A DNA stretch of 64,000 bases from a bacterium (GCA_016712675.1 JADJQR010000001.1:3782001-3846000), one strand, 5' to 3'; counted from the stretch's first letter, positions 42,601 through 51,671 are shown. Translations and numbers: made by a program. Notes: generated from the sequence alone by a model not told the origin.

Positions 42601-45087
42601 GCCGGTGCGGCCGCCGCAGGAGCGGACGCTTCCGCGCCGGCCGTGGCCGACCAGGCGGTGGCGCAGGGGGCTGCCGTCCCGGACTCGACGGCCGGCACGA
42701 CCCTCGGCGCCGGCGGCCCGGACGCCTACGGCTACCGGTGGGTCGACGGCGACGCCACCGGCGGGCCGGCCTACAACTGGATCGAGATCCAGACCACCGG
42801 GACATCGGCGCAGCTGACCGGCGATGACAACGTCAGCGGGCCCTTCCCGATCGGCTTCAGCTTCCCCTTCTACGGCCGCGAGTACACGACCTTCCGCGTC
42901 AGCAGCAACGGCTGGATCGCCTTCACGTCCACCTCGACGCTGCCCTACGGCAACCTGGCGCTGCCGAGCGGCTGGTCCCTGCCGGTCGTCGCGCCGTACT
43001 GGGACGACCTGACGCTCTTCCAGAACAGCGGCCGCGTCTACTACCGTAACGACGGGCAGCGCCTGATCGTCGAGTTCAAGAACGTGCCGCGGGACGTGGT
43101 CGGGGGGCTCTGCTCGTTCCAGGTCCACCTGTACCCCAGCGGGCGCGTGGAATTCCACTACCAGACGGTGCCGGTGACGGACGACAGCGCCACCATCGGC
43201 ATCCAGAACCACACCGGCAGCATCGGCGTGCAGGCTGCCTTCAACAGCCGGTATGCGCGGCCGGGTCTTGCCGTACGCTTCGAGGCGTGGCAGCAGTGGC
43301 TGACTGCGGCACCGACGTCCGGGACGCTCACCGCCGGTGCCAGTGCCACCGTCTCGCTCGACTTCGACGCCAGCGCGCTGTGCGGGGACCTGCACGAGGC
43401 CACGCTGCACGTGCTGAGCAACGACCCCGACACGCCCGACCTCGGCGTGCCCGTGACGCTGGCGGTCGAGGGCGGCCCGGACACGCGTCTCTCGCCGGCC
43501 CACCTGGCCTTCGGCACCTCCTACCTGGGTCAGGGCACGACCCTGCCCCTGGTGCTGGCAAACCTGGGCTGCACGCCGCTGCTGGTCACCGGCCTGGAGG
43601 CGGACGCGCCGGTCTTCACGACCGATGCCAGCCTGCCCTTCAGCGTGGCGGCCGGTTCCTCCCGCAGCATCGGCGTGACGTTCCTGCCGTCGACGACCGG
43701 CGCGGTGACCGGGACCATGACGCTGACGACCGACAGCGCCGCCCGGCCGGTGATGAGCCTGCCGCTGTCCGGCACGGGTCAGCCTGCCGGCAGCGCCGAG
43801 TTCCCGACGACGGCCGTGAACCTGATCGTCCAGCCGGAGCAGGAGCGCACCACGACCGTGCGCGTGCGGAACACCGGCGAAGGCGTCCTGATCTGGAACG
43901 TCGCGGTCGCCAGTGCGGACAAGGAGGCCGTGCCGGCGACCGTGAAGGCCGCGCAGGCCGTGCCGGACTCCGCTGCTGACGGCGATCCCGGCGCGGTGCC
44001 GCTCGGCAGCGGCGGTCCCGACACCGCCGGCTACCGCTGGCTGGACAGCGACGCGCCCGGCGGCCCGGTGTTCTCGTGGATCGAGATCGCCTACACCGGC
44101 ACGGCGGCGCTCACCTGGGGCACCGACGTGATGACGTCCCTGCTCCCGATCGGGTTCCCCGTGTACATGTACGGGCAGAGCAGCAGCACCTTCCAGGTCA
44201 ACTCCGACGGCTGGATCTGCCTGGTGAACAGCGGCTTCTCCACCGTGGGGAACTACGCGATTCCCAGCCAGTCGCTGGGCGCCTGCGGGATCGCGGCGTT
44301 CTGGGACGACCTGGACCTCTCGGCCATGGGCTCGGGGGACATCTGGTACGACGTCGTGGACGGCAATCTGGTCGTGGAGTGGGACCGGGTCATGCGCCGT
44401 TACACGACGACGCCGGTGAAGTTCGAGATCATCGTCTCGCCCTCCGGCGCCATCACGTTCCAGTACCTGTCGGTGAGCGGCGCGGCGACCAACAGCGCCA
44501 CGGTCGGCATCCAGAACAGCCTCAAGACCGTCGGCCTGCAGGTGGCCTACAACGCGCCCTACCTGCACGACGGCCTGGCGATCCGGCTGTGGCAGCCGCG
44601 CTGGGCGGCGGTCTCGCCGTGGTCGGGCAACATCCCGCCCGGCGGCAGCGCGGACCTGACGTTGACCTTCGATGCGGCCGGCGTGCTGCCCGGGCTGCAC
44701 CACGGCCAGCTCACGTTCCAGAGCAACGACATCGAGCACCCGATCATCACGGTGCCGCTGGTCATGGAGGTGAAGGACTACGTCTCCGGGGAGGAGCCGC
44801 CCCGGCCCACCGTCGTGGCGCTGGCGCAGAACCGGCCCAATCCCTTCAACCCCCGGACGTCGATCGGCTTCGCGCTGCCGCAGGCGGGCCCGGTCGAGCT
44901 TCGCATCTACGACCTGCGCGGACGTCACGTCCGCACCCTGGCGTCGGGTCCGCTGGCCGCCGGCTTCCATGAACGGATCTGGGATGGACAGACGGAGGCC
45001 AGAGCGGCGGCGCCATCCGGGGTGTACTTCTGCCGGCTGCGGGCCGGCGGCGTCGGATTGGTCCGACGGATGACCCTGCTGCGGTGA
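39616..45087 (+). CDS. Giant secreted subtilase with repeat modules and sorting tag
   Basis: An 1823-residue exported serine protease. Signal peptide 1-22, an I9-like propeptide at about 27-95, then a peptidase S8 domain with catalytic Asp153, His208, Ser372 and oxyanion Asn300. A fibronectin III-like domain follows (about 440-520). Next come three long modules that each open Gly-Gly-Pro-Asp-x2-Gly-Tyr-x-Trp and are separated by choice-of-anchor-D/Hydin-like Ig domains (Leu-Ser-Asn-Asp-Pro, Gly-Thr-Leu-Thr-Leu). It ends with the FlgD-like tag. The catalytic set is complete. The ATG at 39616 follows GAGG closely; the frame extended upstream reads into the preceding gene. Confidence 0.93.
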   Translation: MRRTFAIGGLFAALCLAGSATAADPSPEYAPGALLVRFQPGVAAADKAALVPGRRLRSFAASGVEHWQLEPGLDALRSATALATDPRVAYAEPDYLLSMATTPDDPLLPQQWGLHNTGQVVGSVAGTPDADIDAPEAWDVHTDALSVIVAVLDTGMDLTHPDLAGNLWTNPGEIAANGLDDDGNGYVDDVHGWDFRNGDADPSDDNSHGTHCAGTIGAISDNGQGAAGLAWGVRLLPLKFQNSSGSGSTSDAIAGIEYAIIAGVDVINASWGNRAFSQALLDALGAAYAADVFFVASSGNEGTDNDDRPYYPASYGVPNVIVVMASDSRDHRADEYAWSSNYGATTVDLAAPGVRIWSTIRNGGYMYLSGTSMATSFVSGALALLRGRFPEITVDEGRARLLGAGHDEVPALAGLCATGGRLNLRKLIADPDTVPPPAIGDLAVAGIASNWVTLDWTSPGDDRQLDGYEVRFATQPLVDEAAWNSATPAPGTPPPVTAGTGCSMRVDGLAAAGTYWFAARARDEYGNLGPLSNSPSATLQPPPAIAVTPSVLAAAAAPGELATRTLTIGNPGPGVLDFTIPQDRTAAGKAGSGGPDGYGYDWIDSDAPGGPLFTWTDITATGTAVQLVGDSNQGPFEIGFTFPYYGNIFTTFAVSTHGCISLSSGWTTGANVTLPSPHASGNLLALLWDEMVTGVGACHYLHDGTRLIVQYTGVERVDGGGRFTMQMRLYPTGVVEYAYRTLPVPASVGATIGLQDGDGREGLTIAFNEDYAHDELAIRISPPPRWLDVSPAAGSVPAGAKLDVKVTFDGAGLCGTRFDGSLHVLSNDPQRPDVVVPVGLDLASTPELVVASDSLAFGPVRLTESATLDLRIANEGCAPLTITDVSVAGAGFSCTAPLPLSLEVAASTVLPVTFAPLAPGSIVGTLTLSSNDPEVPALVLALSGSGEFIPDVAVTPDGFAEALPTSGTATRQLTITNRGIAPLTWSIPAIAYVRDAGAAAAGADASAPAVADQAVAQGAAVPDSTAGTTLGAGGPDAYGYRWVDGDATGGPAYNWIEIQTTGTSAQLTGDDNVSGPFPIGFSFPFYGREYTTFRVSSNGWIAFTSTSTLPYGNLALPSGWSLPVVAPYWDDLTLFQNSGRVYYRNDGQRLIVEFKNVPRDVVGGLCSFQVHLYPSGRVEFHYQTVPVTDDSATIGIQNHTGSIGVQAAFNSRYARPGLAVRFEAWQQWLTAAPTSGTLTAGASATVSLDFDASALCGDLHEATLHVLSNDPDTPDLGVPVTLAVEGGPDTRLSPAHLAFGTSYLGQGTTLPLVLANLGCTPLLVTGLEADAPVFTTDASLPFSVAAGSSRSIGVTFLPSTTGAVTGTMTLTTDSAARPVMSLPLSGTGQPAGSAEFPTTAVNLIVQPEQERTTTVRVRNTGEGVLIWNVAVASADKEAVPATVKAAQAVPDSAADGDPGAVPLGSGGPDTAGYRWLDSDAPGGPVFSWIEIAYTGTAALTWGTDVMTSLLPIGFPVYMYGQSSSTFQVNSDGWICLVNSGFSTVGNYAIPSQSLGACGIAAFWDDLDLSAMGSGDIWYDVVDGNLVVEWDRVMRRYTTTPVKFEIIVSPSGAITFQYLSVSGAATNSATVGIQNSLKTVGLQVAYNAPYLHDGLAIRLWQPRWAAVSPWSGNIPPGGSADLTLTFDAAGVLPGLHHGQLTFQSNDIEHPIITVPLVMEVKDYVSGEEPPRPTVVALAQNRPNPFNPRTSIGFALPQAGPVELRIYDLRGRHVRTLASGPLAAGFHERIWDGQTEARAAAPSGVYFCRLRAGGVGLVRRMTLLR

Positions 45088-45164
45088 GCGGCACCGGCAA
45101 TCGCCGCTGGTACGACCGCGTGTGCCGGCGCACGCCGCCGCAAGCCGGTGCGGATCACCGTCCG

Positions 45165-46982
45165 TCAGTTCGCCCCCGCCGCCCCCGCCTGCCTGCTCAG
45201 CGTGAAAACCAGCCGCACGCCGCCTTCGCGCTTCTCGTGCGGGTACGCCACCGCCTGCAGCGTACGCCGGGCCGCGCACAGCGAATCCGGATCCAGACCG
45301 AGGTGATCCAGCAGCAGCGCCTGCACGAAGGAAGCTCCGTTTTGGATCGACCTGACCTGTACCTGGGCTCCCGTGGTACGGCATAGGGTCGTGAGCATGT
45401 CGAGCGACGGCCGGCAGCGCGGCAGCGGGTCCGGCTGCTCGTCGGCGGGCAGCAGGTTGGCCACCGCTTCCTGCAGTTCGTCGATCGCGTCGGCGACCAG
45501 GCTGAAGACCACGCGCCGGCGTGCCAGAGCCAGCATCGAGGCCAGTTCCAGCGCAAGGTTGGGTGGCAATCCCTCCGCCCACAGGTTCGGCGCCACGACC
45601 ACGTCGAAGTAGCCATGCTTCGGAAGCACGGGCTCGCCGCCGGCCAGAAGACCTTCGCGCCGGAAGTGGAATGCCAGCGGCAGGTGTGCAGCCAGGTCCG
45701 AGCCGGACGGCGCCAGTTCCAGCACCACGGGCTGCTCCACGCCGGCGCCCATCACCTCGTCCGCCAGGGCCTGCAGGTGCACATAGCGCGCGTAGCCGAC
45801 CTGCGGGCGCAACTGGCGTGGACGGCTGGCAGGATCGTCGAAGACCAGATCGGGGCGCTCAACGTCGGGCGGACCTTCGCGCAGCAGGCGCTCGGCCAGT
45901 TCGGCCACGCGCGCTGTGGCCCGGCCGTCGACCGGCCCGGCATACGCGTCCAGGACGGCGCCGACCGCCGGCCGGGGCACGCGCGCCTCCGCCGCCAGCC
46001 GATCCAGGTGAGGCTCGAGGCGCGCCGCGAAGTCGGGCGTGCGCCCCGGCAGCCAGAGGCCGCCCATGGCCTCGATATCGGCGGCCGTACGCCCAAGTCG
46101 CGGCTGCAGGGAGAAGAAGACGGCCGTGCGACCCAGGATGCGCGCTTCGAGCCACACGCTGCTGGAGAAGCTGATCACCAGCGAACTGGCGAGAATCAGC
46201 GGCACGTTGTCGCTGTCGGTCGACAGGACCTCGACGCGGCCGGCCAGTTCCGGCGGCACGGCGTCCACGTACAGCGCGTCGGTGCCGTGCGCCGGCTCGG
46301 CCGGGTGCGGCTTGACGCGGATCGGCGCGCCGGGAAACCGCGATGCCAGCGCGCCGTAGAGCGCCGCCAGTTCGGCCCGCCAGCGCTGTGGATCCTGCCG
46401 CTGGCTGCTGTGCGGCCCCACCCAGGTGTGTCCCTGGCCGAAAACGGTGACGCCGGCAACGGCTTCGGCATGCGTGCCACTCGAAGTCTCGCGCGCGACC
46501 GCCAGGTGGTCGAACGCCGGCGAGCCGGTGACCACCAGGCGGCGCGGGTCCAGGCCCAAGGCGGCGTAACGGCGGGCGTCCTCATCCCCGACCAGCGCCA
46601 TGACGTCGGCGCCGAACGCCAGATGCGGCGGGAAGCCGTCGTCGTGGCCCAGCGAAAACGGCGCGTGTTCCAGGGCCAGTGACGGCACGCCGTGGGCGCG
46701 GCAGAGCATCTCGCAACGCACGCCCAGCGCGTGCTGGGGGATCAGATCGGCGCCCGTCACGAACAGCTTCGGACCCGATGCGGCCAGGAACGCCTCGAAT
46801 GCAGCGGGATCGGTCGACGGCTGGACACCGGCTTCGCGCAGGCGGTGGGAACGGCCGTGCTCGACCACCAGCACCTCCACGCGGTGGCCGCGTCCGGCCA
46901 GTTCCCCGACCAGCGGCAGCAGGAGCAGGTCGAGGTTCGGATGGTCGACCAGCACCAGGACATGACCGGGCGTTGTCGTCAT
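45165..46982 (-). CDS. Glycosyltransferase-like protein with C-terminal MTase-like domain
   Basis: A 605-residue cytoplasmic protein. Residues 1-350 look like a GT-B fold of the CDP-glycerol glycerophosphotransferase/UDP-GlcNAc epimerase type: Val-Val-Glu-His-Gly, Val-Val-Thr-Gly-Ser-Pro-Ala-Phe-Asp near 150, Arg-Val-Lys-Pro-His-Pro near 223, and a Ser-Phe-Ser-Ser-Ser-Val-Trp-Leu-Glu segment near 270. Residues 395-600 look like a degenerate SAM-methyltransferase fold (Val-Leu-Glu-Leu-Ala-Pro-Ser-Gly near 418), probably without SAM binding. I infer a surface-glycan role from this and from the nearby cluster. Confidence 0.65.
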   Translation of the reverse strand: MTTTPGHVLVLVDHPNLDLLLLPLVGELAGRGHRVEVLVVEHGRSHRLREAGVQPSTDPAAFEAFLAASGPKLFVTGADLIPQHALGVRCEMLCRAHGVPSLALEHAPFSLGHDDGFPPHLAFGADVMALVGDEDARRYAALGLDPRRLVVTGSPAFDHLAVARETSSGTHAEAVAGVTVFGQGHTWVGPHSSQRQDPQRWRAELAALYGALASRFPGAPIRVKPHPAEPAHGTDALYVDAVPPELAGRVEVLSTDSDNVPLILASSLVISFSSSVWLEARILGRTAVFFSLQPRLGRTAADIEAMGGLWLPGRTPDFAARLEPHLDRLAAEARVPRPAVGAVLDAYAGPVDGRATARVAELAERLLREGPPDVERPDLVFDDPASRPRQLRPQVGYARYVHLQALADEVMGAGVEQPVVLELAPSGSDLAAHLPLAFHFRREGLLAGGEPVLPKHGYFDVVVAPNLWAEGLPPNLALELASMLALARRRVVFSLVADAIDELQEAVANLLPADEQPDPLPRCRPSLDMLTTLCRTTGAQVQVRSIQNGASFVQALLLDHLGLDPDSLCAARRTLQAVAYPHEKREGGVRLVFTLSRQAGAAGAN

Positions 46983-47037
46983 GCGGAGTGACCTTCAGCA
47001 GCGGCCGCGGGGCCGTCCTCGGAACGCGGCGCCGGCG

Positions 47038-47907
47038 CTACCGCACCGCCACGATATAGGCTACCCACGCCGGCGCCTCGTCGCCCTTCAGGCTGACGCG
47101 GAACACGCCGTTGGGCTCGCCGTCCTTGTCTGTACCTTCCCAGTAGACCATCACGCGGCTGAAGCCGCACTCGCGCAGCAGGTCGCAGGTCTCGGGCACC
47201 TGCCACAGCCGCCAGTCGTAGGTGAAGGCCTTCTTCATCCGGCTGCCGTCGCGGAACTCGAAGTGGATCAGGCAGCGCACTTCGCCGGTGACCGGGTTGT
47301 AGTGGTCCTGGTCCCAGCAGTAGGTGAAGCCGTCGAGTTCTCTCTGCTCCTCCTGCACCACCTGCGCCTCGGGACCGCCGTAGCAGTCCATGACCAGGAT
47401 GCCCTCGGGCTTCAGGCTGGCGCGGCAGTTGCGCAGGTAGGCGCCCAGGTCGTCGCGCGTCTTGAAGCCCCACCAGGAGAAGTTCGAGGCCATCAGCACG
47501 TCGGCCTTCGGCGCGCGCACCGCGCGCACGTCGTCCTGGATGAGCGTGACGCGGTCGGCCTTCGCGCCCAGCGGCGCTAGGTTGTTCACGCGGCCCCAGT
47601 CCAGCGTCGGCCCGTCCAGGTCCACGCCGACGGCGCGATTGTCCGCGCGCGCCTTCACCCACCAGCTGCACAGCAGCGCGGTGCCGCAGAAGTCCTCGCG
47701 CAACAGGTTGGGCTTGCGCCCGAACTCGTTGGCGAACACGCGGTCGATGAATGGCACCTCGACCTGCGGATTCTGCACCGAGTTCTGGTAGAGCCAGTGC
47801 TTGTCGGCGTTGCGGCTGTTGAGGCGGCGGGCCTTGACCAGCGCCCGCATACGGGGGCTGACGGACTCGGGCAGGGCGGGGTTCTTCGCGCGGGCGGAAC
47901 TGGACAT
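47038..47907 (-). CDS. Class I SAM-dependent methyltransferase
   Basis: A 289-residue methyltransferase. The SAM domain includes Leu-Leu-Arg-Glu-Asp-Phe-Cys-Gly-Thr-Ala near 70, Ala-Val-Gly-Val-Asp-Leu-Asp near 93 and Asp-Val-Leu-Met-Ala-Ser-Asn-Phe-Ser-Trp-Trp near 135. The C-terminal third is beta-rich with Tyr-Asp-Trp-Arg-Leu-Trp. I cannot name the substrate. I chose the ATG at 47907 (GGGAG nine bases upstream) over the ATG at 47934, which has no ribosome site. It lies 55 bases upstream of the glycosyltransferase-like gene, in the same direction. Confidence 0.8.
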   Translation of the reverse strand: MSSSARAKNPALPESVSPRMRALVKARRLNSRNADKHWLYQNSVQNPQVEVPFIDRVFANEFGRKPNLLREDFCGTALLCSWWVKARADNRAVGVDLDGPTLDWGRVNNLAPLGAKADRVTLIQDDVRAVRAPKADVLMASNFSWWGFKTRDDLGAYLRNCRASLKPEGILVMDCYGGPEAQVVQEEQRELDGFTYCWDQDHYNPVTGEVRCLIHFEFRDGSRMKKAFTYDWRLWQVPETCDLLRECGFSRVMVYWEGTDKDGEPNGVFRVSLKGDEAPAWVAYIVAVR

Positions 47908-47969
47908 CAGTAGAGGCTCCCGGAACGGGGACATGGGTGCGGTGTGGCGCGGCCGGTCGAATCGCCAGG

Positions 47970-47999
47970 AGGCGCGGCGACCGCGTGGCCGCCGCGCCT
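47970..47999. repeat. GC-rich hairpin between convergent-free genes
   Basis: A perfect 10-bp stem, AGGCGCGGCG (47970-47979) with 47990-47999. No T-tract follows on either strand. It sits between the propeller gene end and the methyltransferase start and may terminate or stabilise the B12 operon transcript. Confidence 0.5.
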
Positions 48000-48052
48000 G
48001 CCTGTCACGACGAATAAACGACCGGTGCCCGGTCTGGCAACCACGAATCCCG

Positions 48053-49471
48053 TCAACGGATGACGGTGAAGCTGCGCGCGGCGAAGCCCGCGGCCGACTG
48101 CACGACGCACCGGTACACGCCCGAGGCCACGGCGCGCCCGGCGGCGTCGCGGCCGTCGAACTCCCAGGTGCCGCGGCCGTCCTGATCGGCGACCAGCGCT
48201 GCCTCGCGGACCAGATGACCGCGCAGGTCGAACAGCCGCAGGCGCACCGCCTGCGCCGGCGCGGCCGTGAAGGCGAACCGCGTGAGCGGATTGGCCGGGT
48301 TCGGCCACGGCAGGTCCATCGCCAGCGAGGCCACGGCCGGCACCACCGATGCCGCCGCGCCGGCCGGCGGCACGATCACCAGCGCCGGTGGCAGCCCGGT
48401 GGCGATGGGGCCCGACGTGAGCTGGATCCCGGCGTCGGTGTCCAGGACCCTCACGCCGGGGTTCGAGAGTCGACGGTCCGCCACGAAGAGCTGGAAGTCC
48501 CCGTCCCAGGCGATGTCGGCGTGGTCGTAGGCCTGGCCCGTCAACAGCACGGTGGGCGCGCCACCCGGCACGTAGCGCTTGACCCGCGTCACCCAGCCGC
48601 CGTCCGCCACGATCACGTGGCGCGAGGCACCGGTCACCTCCAGGTCGACCAGGTCGCCGCCCAGCGTCGCTTCGGTGATCTCCAGGCCCAGGCTCCTCAG
48701 CCCGTCGGGATCGACCACGTCCACGCCGCCGTCCTGCAGGCCGTAGAAGCCCGTGCAGCCGACCAGCAGGCGGTTGCCGGCGGTCCCGATGGGCATGTAC
48801 GGATTGCTGGCCGCCAGGCGGATGCCCTGCGTGCCCGGCTGCACCGCATCGCAGTCGAGCCAGGTGTTGGTCGCGGTGTCCAGCGCCAGCAGATAGCTGT
48901 CGCCGACGGGCGCGTACCAGGCATCGCGATCCAGCCGCTGGCAGATCACGAAGAGTCGGCTCCCGCGCACCAGCAGCCAGCCCGTCTCCGGCAGGCCGTC
49001 GGCATCGGCGAACATGGCGGTGGATATGACCTGCAGGACCTGTCCCGTCACCGGGTCGACGTGCAGCAGCTCGGCGGTGTCGTAGCAGCTGACGTAGGCG
49101 GTGCCGTCGGCCCGGAAGGCGATGTCCTGCAGGTTGCGCCCCAGCCCGAGGCTGAACTGCCGGACGGTGTCGAAGCCCGCGGCCGGGTCCAGCACCTGGA
49201 TGTTGTCGGCGCCGCCGCGGTTGACGACCCAGGCCAGGCCGTCGTGCCAGCGCAGCACGGCATCGTGATGCACCGGCTCGCCGGGCACGGGCGTGGCGAT
49301 CCAGGGCGCCTCGACGGCGAACCCCGTGACATAGGCGACCGAGTTGAAGTCGCTGGCGATGACGGCCACGCGGTCCTGGGCCGCAGCCCCGCTGGCCGGC
49401 GCGACCATGAGCGCGGCGATGAAACCGGCCACGCAGGTCCTGCCCAACCGGGTGACGATGATCGAGTGCAT
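48053..49471 (-). CDS. Secreted beta-propeller, BtuG-like candidate with sorting tag
   Basis: A 472-residue exported protein. Signal peptide 1-31. Residues 35-375 carry YncE/BtuG-like propeller blades (Asn-Ile-Gln-Val-Leu-Asp-Pro, Leu-Gln-Asp-Ile-Ala-Phe-Arg-Ala-Asp-Gly-Thr-Ala-Tyr-Val-Ser, Val-Asp-Pro-Val-Thr-Gly). The FlgD-like tag begins near residue 390 (Pro-Trp-Pro-Asn-Pro-Ala-Asn-Pro). The ATG at 49471, eight bases after AGGAGG, is preferred over an in-frame ATG at 49507. It follows the BtuB-like gene under the cobalamin riboswitch. In Bacteroides the propeller BtuG captures B12 for BtuB, so a like role is inferred; there is no lipobox. Confidence 0.8.
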   Translation of the reverse strand: MHSIIVTRLGRTCVAGFIAALMVAPASGAAAQDRVAVIASDFNSVAYVTGFAVEAPWIATPVPGEPVHHDAVLRWHDGLAWVVNRGGADNIQVLDPAAGFDTVRQFSLGLGRNLQDIAFRADGTAYVSCYDTAELLHVDPVTGQVLQVISTAMFADADGLPETGWLLVRGSRLFVICQRLDRDAWYAPVGDSYLLALDTATNTWLDCDAVQPGTQGIRLAASNPYMPIGTAGNRLLVGCTGFYGLQDGGVDVVDPDGLRSLGLEITEATLGGDLVDLEVTGASRHVIVADGGWVTRVKRYVPGGAPTVLLTGQAYDHADIAWDGDFQLFVADRRLSNPGVRVLDTDAGIQLTSGPIATGLPPALVIVPPAGAAASVVPAVASLAMDLPWPNPANPLTRFAFTAAPAQAVRLRLFDLRGHLVREAALVADQDGRGTWEFDGRDAAGRAVASGVYRCVVQSAAGFAARSFTVIR

Positions 49472-49497
49472 CAGGCTTCCTCCTGGACGTGGGCGGT

Positions 49498-51636
49498 TCA
49501 TTGCCAATGCAGCGACGCGGACACCGTGCGGCCGGGCAGCGGGTAGCCCTCCACGTCGGAGAGCCGCTGGTCCGTGACGTTGACGACTTCGAAGGTGACC
49601 GTGGCCCGTCTGCCCCGGCCCCAGACGCCGCCGTCAAAGGCGCGCGCCAGCGACAGGCCCAGCAGCGTGCGCGGGGCGACGCGGGCGTCCTGGTCGTTGT
49701 AGAGGTCGGTGAACGAGGCCGACTCGTACCGCAGCGTGGCTCCGGGACGCCAGGGACCCAGCTGCAGCGCCAGGTCGGCGAACGCCGTCCACTCGCTGAG
49801 GAACGGCAGGCGCTTGCCGCGGTAGACCGGATCGGCGCCGTCGCCCTGCTTCGCGTCCTGCCAGGTGGTCGCGGTCGTCAGTTCGACCGCGCGATGCCGC
49901 AGCCTGGCTTCCAGTTCGGCGCCTTCGGTCCGGGTGCGCCCGATGTTGTACGGCTTGGACTGGCCCAGGCCGCTGACGTACCAGAGGATCGTCTTCTCGG
50001 TCGCCTGGCTGAACCACGTCGCGCGCACCAGGCCGGCGTGGCCCGGCAGCGTCCAGCTCAGGCCCGCGTCGCGCCCGTTGATCTCCTCCGGCACCAGCGC
50101 GCGGTTGCCGACCATGCCGCCGGGCTGGCCGAACAGCTCGACCCATGTGGGCTGGCGCACGGTCTGGTGCCAGTGGGCGGTCAGGCGCAGGCGATCCGGC
50201 ACCAGGACCCACGCAGCATCGAGGGCGGGCGACACCGCGTCCTGCCGGTGCTCGACACCGGTCTCCTCCGGCAGCCACGGCAGCGCCGGCACGGGCGGGA
50301 AGTCGTCGCGCTGCCGCTGCCAGCGCCACTGCGGCGTCAACGTCAGCCGCCACGACGGCAGCTCGATCGTGCTGCTGGCGAAGACCGACGCCGTCCGCCG
50401 GTTCCGCCGGGGCGCGGCCGTGCCGGCAATCGACTCGCGGTAGCTCTGCAGGCGCGCGTCGGCGCCGGCGGTCAGGCCCAGCCATACCGGTCCCGGCCAG
50501 GCGGGATCCAGCGCGTGGTACCCCGTCCACACCAGCCGGGCCAGCGCATCGTCGGCGACGGTGAAGTTCACGCCGGCCGGATCGAGGCCCACCTCGCGGT
50601 GCTCGTCGCTGAGCTGGCCGTCCTGCCTGCCCACGGTCAGGTCGAAGCCCAGGCTGCGCGACGGCGTGGCCAGGCCCAGCCGGGCGTCCAGACGCTCGTG
50701 GCGCACGCGCGCATGCGGTGACGGCAGGTTGAACGGGCCGGGCCGGCCGCCGTCACGACGGAAGGCGCCGACCGAGGTGCGCAGCAGGCCGCGTCCACCC
50801 TCGAGCGCGCCGCTGGCGAACAGGCCCCACTCCGCGAAGTCGGCGTTTTCCCGCGTCCAGGTCGTGTCGGGATAGAGATCGACCTGCGCGGCCGGGATGC
50901 GCGGCGCGAACGCGTAGCGGTTGTCCAGCCGGCGCCCGTGCATGAGGACCAACAGGCGCCGCGCACCGCCGTCGCTGCCGGTCGCAACGTGCGCGCGCCC
51001 GCCCAGGTCGCCGTGGCTGCCGACGAAGAGGCGGGCACCGGAGCCCGCGGCATCGTCCCGTGTCTCGAGGTTGATCGCGCCGGCGCCGCCGATGCCGCCG
51101 AACCCGACCGGCACCAGGCCGCGGTGGATCACGGCCGACTTGTACCGCTCCAGCGGCAGCTGCGCGATGTCGATGGCGCCGTTCTGCGCGTCGGCCAGCG
51201 GCAGGCCGTCGACCAGCACCTGCACCTGCGCGCCGCTCGAGCCGCGGATCGAGGGCACCGCCTGCGCGCCCAGGCCGCCGTAGCGGCGGACCTGCAGGCC
51301 GGCCACGCGCGCGAGCAGTTCGCCCAGGTCGGCGGCGCCGGTGTGGCGCTCCAGGTCGACCACCGTCGCCACGCCCGTCGTCGCGGGGAACGGGTTTTCG
51401 CCCGGCCGGCCGGCATAGATGAACAGGGTGTCGGCCACCACGACGACGGAATCGTCGGCATCCAGGGGCGCTTCGACGGCGGACTCGGCCGGCGCGGAAC
51501 AGGCCGCGCCGGCGCAGACGGCGAAGAAGGCCGCTGCCGCACAGCGGATCGCGTGATGCCCGGGCAGGCGCAGGGGATGCGGACGGACGCACGGGCGCCA
51601 AGGGCGCCCGAGGCACCGGAGCCCTCGGACCGACAT
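49498..51636 (-). CDS. btuB: TonB-dependent receptor, BtuB-like cobalamin transporter
   Basis: A 712-residue outer-membrane receptor. After a signal region (hydrophobic core about 32-45) comes the plug domain (Leu-Gly-Glu-Leu-Leu-Ala-Arg-Val-Ala-Gly-Leu-Gln-Val; Val-Pro-Ser-Ile-Arg-Gly-Ser-Ser-Gly-Ala-Gln; Gly-Gly-Ile-Gly-Gly-Ala-Gly-Ala-Ile). The rest is a 22-strand-type barrel ending Ser-Ala-Ser-Leu-His-Trp-Gln. A TonB box could lie at Asp-Asp-Ser-Val-Val-Val-Val near 62-68. The cobalamin riboswitch directly upstream points to B12 as substrate. The start follows GAGG by eight bases; the N-terminus is long, so a later start is possible. Confidence 0.9.
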   Translation of the reverse strand: MSVRGLRCLGRPWRPCVRPHPLRLPGHHAIRCAAAAFFAVCAGAACSAPAESAVEAPLDADDSVVVVADTLFIYAGRPGENPFPATTGVATVVDLERHTGAADLGELLARVAGLQVRRYGGLGAQAVPSIRGSSGAQVQVLVDGLPLADAQNGAIDIAQLPLERYKSAVIHRGLVPVGFGGIGGAGAINLETRDDAAGSGARLFVGSHGDLGGRAHVATGSDGGARRLLVLMHGRRLDNRYAFAPRIPAAQVDLYPDTTWTRENADFAEWGLFASGALEGGRGLLRTSVGAFRRDGGRPGPFNLPSPHARVRHERLDARLGLATPSRSLGFDLTVGRQDGQLSDEHREVGLDPAGVNFTVADDALARLVWTGYHALDPAWPGPVWLGLTAGADARLQSYRESIAGTAAPRRNRRTASVFASSTIELPSWRLTLTPQWRWQRQRDDFPPVPALPWLPEETGVEHRQDAVSPALDAAWVLVPDRLRLTAHWHQTVRQPTWVELFGQPGGMVGNRALVPEEINGRDAGLSWTLPGHAGLVRATWFSQATEKTILWYVSGLGQSKPYNIGRTRTEGAELEARLRHRAVELTTATTWQDAKQGDGADPVYRGKRLPFLSEWTAFADLALQLGPWRPGATLRYESASFTDLYNDQDARVAPRTLLGLSLARAFDGGVWGRGRRATVTFEVVNVTDQRLSDVEGYPLPGRTVSASLHWQ

Positions 51637-51671
51637 GACCGTACCTCACCCACGAAGGTCACGGACAGGAT

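Noticed and set aside
40987-45582. A 1531-codon open frame on the minus strand opposite the subtilase
   Set aside because: It mirrors the high-GC codon pattern of the real gene, has no signal peptide or motifs, and is rich in Arg, Pro, Gly and His, typical of an antisense shadow.
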